From positions 1 to 8,844 of the forward strand of contig JBLIHY010000088.1 of assembly GCA_047634655.1 (NCBI GenBank): a DNA stretch of 8,844 bases. Direction: 5' to 3'. The position numbers and the translations under genes are program-made. This document shows, piece after piece, positions 1 to 5,847 of this stretch; the stretch's first letter is position 1, and every line of letters begins with the position of its first letter. The notes beneath the pieces were generated by a model. It was given only the letters and a program-made list of their open reading frames with translations, had not been told where the DNA came from and searched no databases. The stretch comes from CANLBN01 sp047634655. Lineage in GTDB: Bacteria > Pseudomonadota > Gammaproteobacteria > Pseudomonadales > Cellvibrionaceae.

Positions 1-44
1 AATTGTCTTAACAGATAAATTAATAAAAGTGAGATTCAGAATTG

Positions 45-815
45 ATGGACACTATTGAAAGCTATCGAGCGCCGGATGACTTACTAAAGGATAGGATCAT
101 TGCTGTCACCGGGGCGGGCGACGGCATTGGTCGGTGCATGGCAAACGCTTTTGCTGCTCGTGGAGCAACCGTCATTCTGCTTGGGCGAACCGTGGCCAAG
201 CTCGAATCAATTTACGATGAAATCGAACAAGCAGGTTATCCGCAAGCGGCAATCTTTCCCATGAACTTCGCTAACTCCAGCGAGGAGCACTATCAAAACT
301 TACAGCAAGCCGTCGCAGAGAATTTTGGCCAATTAGATGGTCTGCTGCTCAATGCTTCCACACTGGGCGATCGCACATCCATTGCCAATTACAGGCTGGA
401 AACCTTCGAACAAGTTATGAGAGTCAATGTGATTGCACCCTTCGCGATAACAAAATATTTTTTACCTCTGCTCAATAAAAGCCGTCGAGGCTCGATTATT
501 TTTACCGGTTCCTCAGTGGGTTTGCAGGGGAGAGCTTACTGGGGTGCCTATGCGGCATCTAAAGCCACTACTGAAAATCTGATGCAGACCCTAGCCGACG
601 AACTGGAGGGAACCAGCTCAGTCCGGGTAAACAGCATTAATCCCGGCGCCACCCGCACTCAGATGCGCGCCGATGCTTATCCCGCAGAAGATCCACAAAC
701 TGTCAAATCTGCGGATGCACTGGAAACACTTTATCTCTATCTGATGGGCAAAGACAGCGAGGGAATTAGCGGACAGCAGTTTTCTTATGACCATATATTT
801 TCTGCGAAAATGTAA
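45..815 (+). CDS. yciK: YciK-family short-chain dehydrogenase/reductase
   Basis: This is a 256-residue classical SDR, a cytoplasmic NAD(P)-dependent oxidoreductase whose physiological substrate is not established for the YciK family. Visible motifs are the Rossmann glycine motif TGAGDGIG (about residues 22-29), an NAG-type position that reads NAS (103-105), VNV (127-129), GSSVG containing the catalytic Ser (near 156), and YAASK giving Tyr169 and Lys173. The Ser-to-Tyr spacing of 13 is normal. The N-terminal DLLKDR and the blocks RVNSINPGATRTQMRA, AEDPQ and LYLYLMGKDS match what I recall of E. coli YciK, as does the length (about 250 residues). A TTG immediately precedes the ATG in frame (position 42). 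I chose the ATG, about 11 bases after a weak AGTGAG site. The last dozen residues differ from E. coli YciK. In Pseudomonas the gene usually follows ubiG and mupP; that side is outside the window. It is convergent with the decarboxylase across about 140 bp with no convincing terminator. Confidence 0.9.
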   Translation: MDTIESYRAPDDLLKDRIIAVTGAGDGIGRCMANAFAARGATVILLGRTVAKLESIYDEIEQAGYPQAAIFPMNFANSSEEHYQNLQQAVAENFGQLDGLLLNASTLGDRTSIANYRLETFEQVMRVNVIAPFAITKYFLPLLNKSRRGSIIFTGSSVGLQGRAYWGAYAASKATTENLMQTLADELEGTSSVRVNSINPGATRTQMRADAYPAEDPQTVKSADALETLYLYLMGKDSEGISGQQFSYDHIFSAKM

Positions 816-953
816 AAACACCAAAACCACGATAAGCCGTTGAAACCCTTTGCTCAACAAGAAATATACCGAATATCTGATGAGACGAAGCGTTCCGCAA
901 CAGAATTGTCAGCGACGAAATCACTAATAATAAAATCGATGGTTCCGGCGAAC

Positions 954-2189
954 TCAACGGTAACTCCGCAGCCAGGTAGCGTCTTGCAGAACATCGCCTT
1001 CGACCATCACCTCACTGGGCTCCCGATGACCGATAAAATGCAAGGGACTCGCGGTTAGCCCGTAGGCACCACTACTGTGTAATGCAATACAGTCGCCCGC
1101 ATTGACAGATGGCAAATCGACATTCCTCGCCAAACAGTCAATTGAGGTGCACAGAGGTCCGACGAGATCAATCTTTTCCGTGAGATTCGAGTAATCGCCG
1201 ACCTTATGCATGAGATAATTTCGGTGAATTACCATGCCAAAATGTCCAGATGCCGGCAGATGATGGTTTATTCCGCCATCGCAAATACCAATACGGGTAC
1301 CCCGAGAATGCTTTATCGAGATGACGCGCGTTAGAAAATAGCCAGCTTCTCCGACAAGATAACGGCCGAGCTCCAATACCAGCTCGGTGTTTTGAAAGCG
1401 CGAAATCCACCTGAGCGTATCGAGTTCGCCGACAATCCCGTCGGCAACTTGCTCCAAATCAAGCGCACTGTCGCCTTGATGATAGGGGATCCCCAGACCT
1501 GAACCAAAAACCAATTTATCTGGTGCGAGGTCGTATGTCTCGGAAAGATCGCGAAAGATCGCGACGAAATTTCGATAGTTTTCACAAATAGCGCCGGCAT
1601 TGAGGCACTGAGTACCCGAATAGATATGGAGACCCGTGACTTTCAGATTGGCCAATGCGAGAATGCCAGGCATGGCCTGATGAACATCTTCGAAATCAAT
1701 GCCAAAGGCGACGGGGCGTCCTGCCATTTGATCGCCAAAACCTTTCGGAACGCGGGATGGAGCAATGCGAATCAGAATTTTCTGGATAACACCTAGCTCG
1801 CAGGCAATAGCATTCGCCACAACGGCCTGGTGGACAGATTCAATCACCAATTCACCGATGCCGCCCAATATAGCTTCTTTGATTTCAAAGTCCCGCTTTC
1901 CCGGACCGGTAAAGCTAAGTTTTTGCGGATGCCAACCGGCGTCAAGCGCCAGGCGAAACTCTCCAATTGAAGACACATCGAGCAGATCGACCTGCGACCT
2001 CATCCACGAGAGCAACCTCGGGTTGGGATTGCTTTTTACCGCATAACTCAGTGAGAAACGCTTATCGAAATGATGGCGAAGTTGTCGCGATCGTTGCTGA
2101 ATGACTGAAGTGAAGTAAACAAATGTGGGGGTACCAAATTGATTTGATGCCTGAAGAAGGCTCTTATCGAGATCGGTATTTATTTGCAT
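954..2189 (-). CDS. PLP-dependent decarboxylase, Orn/Lys/DAP decarboxylase fold type III (exosortase-A-associated-like)
   Basis: This 411-residue protein belongs to the alanine-racemase-fold decarboxylases. The PLP Schiff-base Lys is Lys52 in YAVKSN. His188 (LHIYSG) is the likely ring-stacking His, GSGLG (229-233) is the phosphate-binding glycine loop, and ELGR (273-276) is the phosphate/Arg motif. CTSID (Cys347, Asp351) is the CxxxD motif of the partner-subunit active site, and GAYG (374-377) carries the C-terminal Tyr. GRYLVGEAGYFLTRV and the DGGINHHLPASGHFG stretch resemble the TIGR03099 family (pyridoxal-dependent decarboxylase, exosortase A system-associated) more than lysA or speA. It is the last gene of the ligase-ACP-decarboxylase operon. 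Its ATG overlaps the end of the ACP gene by 10 bp, with only a weak ribosome site, so translation is probably coupled. The substrate is unknown: a free amino acid or an aminoacyl-ACP are both possible. All catalytic positions I can identify are intact. Confidence 0.9.
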   Translation of the reverse strand: MQINTDLDKSLLQASNQFGTPTFVYFTSVIQQRSRQLRHHFDKRFSLSYAVKSNPNPRLLSWMRSQVDLLDVSSIGEFRLALDAGWHPQKLSFTGPGKRDFEIKEAILGGIGELVIESVHQAVVANAIACELGVIQKILIRIAPSRVPKGFGDQMAGRPVAFGIDFEDVHQAMPGILALANLKVTGLHIYSGTQCLNAGAICENYRNFVAIFRDLSETYDLAPDKLVFGSGLGIPYHQGDSALDLEQVADGIVGELDTLRWISRFQNTELVLELGRYLVGEAGYFLTRVISIKHSRGTRIGICDGGINHHLPASGHFGMVIHRNYLMHKVGDYSNLTEKIDLVGPLCTSIDCLARNVDLPSVNAGDCIALHSSGAYGLTASPLHFIGHREPSEVMVEGDVLQDATWLRSYR

Positions 2190-2419
2190 CCCGGAGATTC
2201 CCGCTCCACATAACCAACCATTTTGGCAACACTATCGAAATTATCCAGGGTTACATCCTCGGGACGGACCCGAATCTCTGCGGTTGTTTCAATAAACATA
2301 ATAAGCTGTTTTATGGCGACAGAATCTAAGACTCCCGCCGAAAATAATTCACTTTCCGCCGTTATCTCTTCATCCACACCAAGCGAATCTTGAATATAAT
2401 CAAACAGTTGTTTTTGCAT
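2180..2419 (-). CDS. Acyl carrier protein
   Basis: This is a 79-residue stand-alone carrier protein. The phosphopantetheine attachment motif is GVLDSVA, with Ser33 as the modified residue. It is followed by the helix-II region and by the usual acidic C-terminal half (PEDVTLDNFDSVAKMV). Its length and acidity fit the family. A good Shine-Dalgarno sequence, AGGAAA (complement of 2427-2432), lies 7 bases before the ATG. The gene sits between the AMP-forming ligase and the decarboxylase on the same strand and overlaps the decarboxylase start. It is therefore most likely the dedicated carrier loaded by that ligase rather than the fatty-acid-synthesis AcpP, which normally sits with fabD/fabG/fabF. 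A phosphopantetheinyl transferase is needed and is not in the window. Confidence 0.92.
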   Translation of the reverse strand: MQKQLFDYIQDSLGVDEEITAESELFSAGVLDSVAIKQLIMFIETTAEIRVRPEDVTLDNFDSVAKMVGYVERESPGCK

Positions 2420-2488
2420 CGTTAAGTTTCCTATTTTCTAAACCATATTACTCTTGGCAGTGAATTGTCTGGCCTAATTCTTTCGCTA

Positions 2489-2593
2489 TCATCCAATAAA
2501 GGACTTACCCATAGCTCCCTTCCCTTGGGCAATCGGCAGTTGCTCGGGCGTAGCTTTAGCCAATAGTAGTGAATCCTGCGTGGCGTCGACCAT
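2489..2593 (-). other. Short open frame between ligase and ACP (small gene or displaced ligase tail)
   Basis: A 34-codon frame begins at ATG 2593 with MVDATQDSLLLAKATPEQLP and ends at TGA 2489. The same frame stays open upstream through the ligase stop (reading QELIAIDPATFGL before the Met) and has protein-like composition. I see no strong ribosome binding site before the ATG and recognise no family. Two readings are possible: a small gene, or an extension of the ligase displaced by one extra base in the A5 run at 2638-2642 (minus strand). In the second case the ligase would be about 571 residues. It may also be chance. Confidence 0.2.
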
Positions 2594-2612
2594 TAACCCA
2601 AAAGTTGCCGGA

Positions 2613-4205
2613 TCAATGGCGATCAATTCCTGCTGGCTTTTTACCCGGCGCGGAGTCTATCACACTATTGTAGACTTCTTTGCGTGCGAGCTTGCCGCTT
2701 GCCGTTCTGGGCATATCCCCCGACCACAGATGGATTTTCTGTGGAATCATGTAAGCTGGCATCGAGCGGCGACAATATTTGACGATGTCATCTTCGCCAA
2801 AACCGGGACGCAAACTGACGGCAAGTTGTATCGCTTCTCCCAGTGATTCGTGGGCAACCCCGAACGCAACTGTGTCGACAACCATGGTGCTGCGATAGGC
2901 TAAATCCTCTATCTCTTCCGGACTCACTCTGAAACCACTGGTCTTTATGAGCGCATCGCTGCGCCCGGCAAACCACAAATCACCATCGTCATCGATCTCG
3001 AAAGTATCGCCACTGTAAACCACGCACTCGTCACCAATGATGGCGGCGAGTGCGGGACAAGGGCGAACAATCCGCGAGGTCTCTTCCGGTAAACCCCAAT
3101 AACCCATACTGACGAGCGGACCGCGGTGGACAAGTTCGCCACTTTCCCCGGGCCCGGCGAGACCCGCATCACGATTGACGATATAAACCTGCGCACCCGG
3201 AACTGCCTGGCCAACCGACCCGCTCTTCGTATGGAATTTTTCGGGCGGCAGATAGGTCGAACGAAAAGCTTCCGTGAGCCCGTACATCGAGTAAATATCG
3301 ACATTGGGGAATACATCCGGCAGCCGTTCGAGAGTCGCAGGCGAGATCTTGCCACCCGAATTGGTAATAAATCTGAGACTGGGAAGCGGCGTCTCTTGTT
3401 GCTCTAGCAAACGTACAATTTGATGCCACAACGGAGGAACACCAGCAAGACCGGTGATGAAAAATTTATTAGCGGACTGAATCACTTCAGCAGCCATCGT
3501 CACCTTCTGATGAACAATGGTACCTCCCACCAATAGCATAGTAGTGAGTTGATTTAAGCCGTAGTCAAAGCTGTAGGGAAGCACGCTCAGCAGGCGATCA
3601 GTGTCTCCCAGCTCGAGGTATCGGGCCACCGAACGCGCGCCCGCGAGAATATTGCGATGGCTAAGCATGACCCCCTTGGGTTTTCCCGTTGATCCCGAGG
3701 TATAAATAATCATTGCCAATTCACAATCCAGGCAAGCAACCACTCGCCCATTTATTGAAATATCGCCGACGGGCCAGCGATCAAAAGACGATTGTTCGGG
3801 AACCGCACCTCTGACTACCACCCGCGACAGGGTCGATGGCCTTGGCATCGCCGCTAGCGCCTTCGCCATACGGCTCTCCACCAGCGCCAGCTTGACGGTA
3901 CAGTCTCTAGCGATATGGCAGAATTGCTCCGCGGTTAATTGTGCATTGACGTTGACAATCACTGCTCCCGCCATGGAAACGGCAAACATAGCGGCAACTT
4001 CTGCAATGCTCTTTCGCAAGTTCACGATAACTCGATCCCCTGGACGAATTCCCTCGGCTTGCAAATATCCCGAGAGAGCGCTTATTTCAGTGTCGAGCTG
4101 CGCATAAGTAACGGATTTGTCGCCGTCGATTAAGAACGCCTTGTGCGGTCTTATCGTTAAATTATCCGCGAACAGTTCGTAAAAGGTGGTCGAAAGCGAA
4201 TTCAA
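2613..4205 (-). CDS. AMP-forming acyl/aminoacyl ligase (ANL superfamily, exosortase-A-associated-like)
   Basis: This is a 530-residue adenylate-forming enzyme that activates a carboxylate with ATP and transfers it to a thiol, here probably the pantetheine of the adjacent ACP. Motifs in order: A3 YTSGSTGKPKG (168-178), A5 MYGLTE (307-312), GELVHRGPLVSMGYW (356-370), YSGD with Asp400, the hinge GRSDALIKTSGFRVSPEEIE (414-433), and A10 PRTASGK with catalytic Lys505. TEAFRSTYLPPE and GELVHRG are, as I recall, characteristic of TIGR03098 (exosortase A-associated ligase). The start is TTG: a TAA lies 15 bases upstream in frame and the first in-frame ATG is far inside the protein. AAGAGA (complement of 4212-4217) sits 6 bases before the TTG. 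It is the first gene of the operon, about 60 bases after a predicted promoter. The gap to the ACP gene is 193 bp, unusually long for such a tight operon. Specificity cannot be read by eye. Confidence 0.92.
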   Translation of the reverse strand: MNSLSTTFYELFADNLTIRPHKAFLIDGDKSVTYAQLDTEISALSGYLQAEGIRPGDRVIVNLRKSIAEVAAMFAVSMAGAVIVNVNAQLTAEQFCHIARDCTVKLALVESRMAKALAAMPRPSTLSRVVVRGAVPEQSSFDRWPVGDISINGRVVACLDCELAMIIYTSGSTGKPKGVMLSHRNILAGARSVARYLELGDTDRLLSVLPYSFDYGLNQLTTMLLVGGTIVHQKVTMAAEVIQSANKFFITGLAGVPPLWHQIVRLLEQQETPLPSLRFITNSGGKISPATLERLPDVFPNVDIYSMYGLTEAFRSTYLPPEKFHTKSGSVGQAVPGAQVYIVNRDAGLAGPGESGELVHRGPLVSMGYWGLPEETSRIVRPCPALAAIIGDECVVYSGDTFEIDDDGDLWFAGRSDALIKTSGFRVSPEEIEDLAYRSTMVVDTVAFGVAHESLGEAIQLAVSLRPGFGEDDIVKYCRRSMPAYMIPQKIHLWSGDMPRTASGKLARKEVYNSVIDSAPGKKPAGIDRH

Positions 4206-4271
4206 TAGATTTCTCTTTTATTTGATGGTTAATTGCCGACAGAAGAAAGCTCTGGATAAGTCGGGAACTTG

Positions 4272-4300
4272 ATTTTATTGGGCTAACATAGGCATGTCGA
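4272..4300 (-). promoter_or_regulatory. Sigma70-type promoter of the ligase-ACP-decarboxylase operon
   Basis: On the minus strand, TCGACA (complement of 4295-4300, five of six to TTGACA) is followed by exactly 17 bases and then TAAAAT (complement of 4272-4277, five of six to TATAAT). The predicted start is near 4265, giving a 5' leader of about 60 bases before the ligase TTG. It is the best promoter match I found in the window and is correctly placed in the divergent intergenic region. Confidence 0.5.
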
Positions 4301-4310
4301 CTCGCGAGTC
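4299..4310. repeat. 12-bp perfect palindrome touching the -35 box
   Basis: GACTCGCGAGTC reads identically on both strands. It overlaps the outer two bases of the predicted minus-strand -35 hexamer (4295-4300), a position typical for an operator or activator site. Palindromes of this length occur by chance about twice in a window this size, so the position is the main argument. Confidence 0.3.
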
Positions 4311-4322
4311 CTTGCCTTGACA

Positions 4323-4358
4323 GCGCAGGCGATTAGAATAGCGGCGCAGGATTAAAAT
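4323..4358. repeat. Imperfect direct repeat with 21-bp period in the divergent regulatory region
   Basis: GCGCAGG-CG-ATTAGAAT (4323-4339) recurs as GCGCAGG-ATTAAAAT (4344-4358). The GCGCAGG cores are exactly 21 bp apart, two helical turns. The two copies lie 22 to 58 bp upstream of the predicted ligase-operon -35 box and between the two divergent genes, so they could bind a dimeric regulator on one DNA face. No factor is recognised. Confidence 0.3.
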
Positions 4359-4448
4359 CGGCAATCATCGCCACTAGCAACGATTACCGAAAGCTCAGGG
4401 ATTGGCACCACCTATTCACATACCATCCGATATTGACCACAAGCCGCT

Positions 4449-4919
4449 ATGGAACTGATCGAGCAATACAAGCAAGCGTTGAAATACCTGGGTAAGTCCA
4501 TCACGCTCATCTCCAGTAACGATGGACAGCATCGCTATGTAACGCCCTCCTCTGCTGTTACCAATTTTAGTTATGATCCACCCAGCTTTCTCTTGCCACT
4601 GGAAAAAAGTGCCTCGCTATACCCAGCGTTGGCCGGTGGCGCAGCATTTACCATCAACGTTTTGGGCGCAGAACACCGAGAACTGGTGGAAGCCTGCCTC
4701 AGACTCAAAGGTGAGGCGCGTTTTTCGGTTGGCAATTGGATCGACAGCCAAGAGGGGCCCCCAGTCCTGGCCGATGCTCAGGCCAGCTTTGTCTGCCAGT
4801 GCGAACAGGTCAGCGAATACTACAGTCACGCTTTGGTTATAGGGCGAGTAGTGCAAGTAAGCTATGCCGGAAAAGTCGATCCGCTGATCTACATCGACGG
4901 AAAATTAACGGCACTCTAA
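4449..4919 (+). CDS. Flavin reductase-like FMN-binding split-barrel protein
   Basis: This is a 156-residue protein of the flavin reductase (HpaC/RutF-like) domain family, which uses NAD(P)H to supply reduced flavin to a partner monooxygenase. The family pattern is visible in order: the N-terminal helix (YKQALKYLGKSITLIS), TPSSAVTNFSYDPPSFLLPL (32-51) with the flavin-contacting Thr/Ser and the DPP turn, FTINVLGAEHREL (67-79), GPPVLADAQASFVCQ (103-117), HALVIGRVV (127-135) and a C-terminal IYIDGKL. The usual GDH before the IGRV strand reads YSH, and the protein is somewhat shorter than typical members. The ATG is effectively fixed by an in-frame TGA at 4434-4436, but no Shine-Dalgarno sequence precedes it. 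No partner monooxygenase is in the window. It diverges from the ligase operon and converges with the PhzF-like gene. A heme- or flavin-binding non-reductase role is possible. Confidence 0.8.
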   Translation: MELIEQYKQALKYLGKSITLISSNDGQHRYVTPSSAVTNFSYDPPSFLLPLEKSASLYPALAGGAAFTINVLGAEHRELVEACLRLKGEARFSVGNWIDSQEGPPVLADAQASFVCQCEQVSEYYSHALVIGRVVQVSYAGKVDPLIYIDGKLTAL

Positions 4920-4945
4920 GCACTCTTTCTTAGTACTATTTTTTT
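4916..4945 (+). terminator. Weak rho-independent terminator after the flavin reductase gene
   Basis: CTAAG (4916-4920, spanning the stop codon) can pair with CTTAG (4929-4933), and a run of seven T follows at 4939-4945. A competing hairpin pairs AGCACT (4919-4924) with AGTGCT (4946-4951). The stems are short and AT-rich, so strength is doubtful. Confidence 0.3.
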
Positions 4946-4974
4946 AGTGCTCTTTAATGCCGAGTTAGTAAGCG

Positions 4975-5753
4975 CTAGAGTTGAATTTGGCCTTGCATAG
5001 ATTCAACGGCCTTTCCCGAAATCAGCACACGATTTCCCCGCAACCGACAGTGAACATTGCCGCCTCGCGCGGATACTTGGCGCGCTGTCAGCTCTGACTT
5101 TCTCAGTACGGATGACCAGTAGGGCGCTAGTGAGGTATAGGCCGAACCGGTACCGAATCCTCGGGAATGCCGTATCTGGGCAAGAAAACTCGTGCAATAA
5201 AGTCGTACTCGGACGACAGCGCAGTGACGATGACGGCTCGACAATCAATCTTGCTTAACTCGGAATGGTTAGGCTGAATGGCATAAACCTGTTCAGCGCT
5301 ATCAAAGATGGCTAAACAGTCTTCATTACTGCGGCATGCCGAGGGAGTACTGCCCAAACCCGCGATTATCGATTCGGGAATATCGCAAGGTAGAGTCTCC
5401 GTCACTGGAAAATCCAGAGTGATGAGTCCTCCGTTTCGAATGGCGACCAGCGGACCCGACAAAAACTGAAAGTTAATCTGATCTCGTGGGTAATCCAGGA
5501 ACGAAAAGATAACGTGAACCGAGGCCAATGTGGCATAACCGCAAAGTTTTACCTCCCTGCTGGGAGTAAACCAACGAATGTAATAGCCTCCCTCGACGGG
5601 AACGAAAAATGCCATCTCGGATAAATTATTTTCGGCGGCAATGACCTGCATCGTCGCCTCTGGCAACCACCTTTCAAGAGGAACCACCGCAGCGGAATTA
5701 CCCTCGAACTGCTTTCCTGCAAAAGCGTCGATTTGATAAAGTTTGTACTTCAT
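4975..5753 (-). pseudogene. PhzF-family isomerase/epimerase, interrupted by a one-base frameshift
   Basis: Two minus-strand frames together give a PhzF-like protein of about 259 residues, a normal length. The first frame starts at ATG 5753 (MKYKLYQIDAF) and carries GNSAAVVPLERWL, ENNLSEMAF with the catalytic-type Glu46, RWFTPSREVKLCGYATLAS and YGIPEDS (195-200). It then runs out of family sequence and stops at 5127. The C-terminal part continues in another frame to TAG 4975: TGSAYTSLAPYWSS, TARQVSARGG and GNRVLISGKAV. One missing A (GTACC where GTAACC would read Val-Thr, + strand about 5149-5153) restores an EDSVTGSA motif. In the family this fold catalyses isomerisation or racemisation of small metabolites. 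Usual CGHAT and TGSAH histidines are Tyr here. An upstream in-frame extension to 5924 overlaps the fimL-like gene and lacks family similarity, so I reject it. It lies 94 bp after that gene. Confidence 0.8.
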
Positions 5754-5847
5754 TTTGTTATTTGAACAGCCACCAGCCGCGGATGTAATAAATGGATGGT
5801 TCTCACCGGGAACAATATGACCAATCGATAAATGATGAGAAATCGAG

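Noticed and set aside
1543..1562. Tandem GAAAGATCGC repeat
   Set aside because: Two copies lie inside conserved decarboxylase coding sequence and are explained by the codons for a normal helix; too short to be a repeat element.
954..4205. A full exosortase/PEP-CTERM locus
   Set aside because: Only the ligase, ACP and decarboxylase are present. No exosortase, PEP-CTERM protein, glycosyltransferase or polysaccharide export gene can be seen.
4317..4322. Perfect TTGACA on the plus strand as a promoter for the flavin reductase gene
   Set aside because: No -10-like hexamer occurs 15-19 bases downstream; TAGAAT is only 11 bases away and TAAAAT 30 bases away.
5149..5155. Programmed ribosomal frameshift in the PhzF-like gene
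   Set aside because: No X XXY YYZ slippery heptamer and no clear downstream stem or pseudoknot at the shift point.
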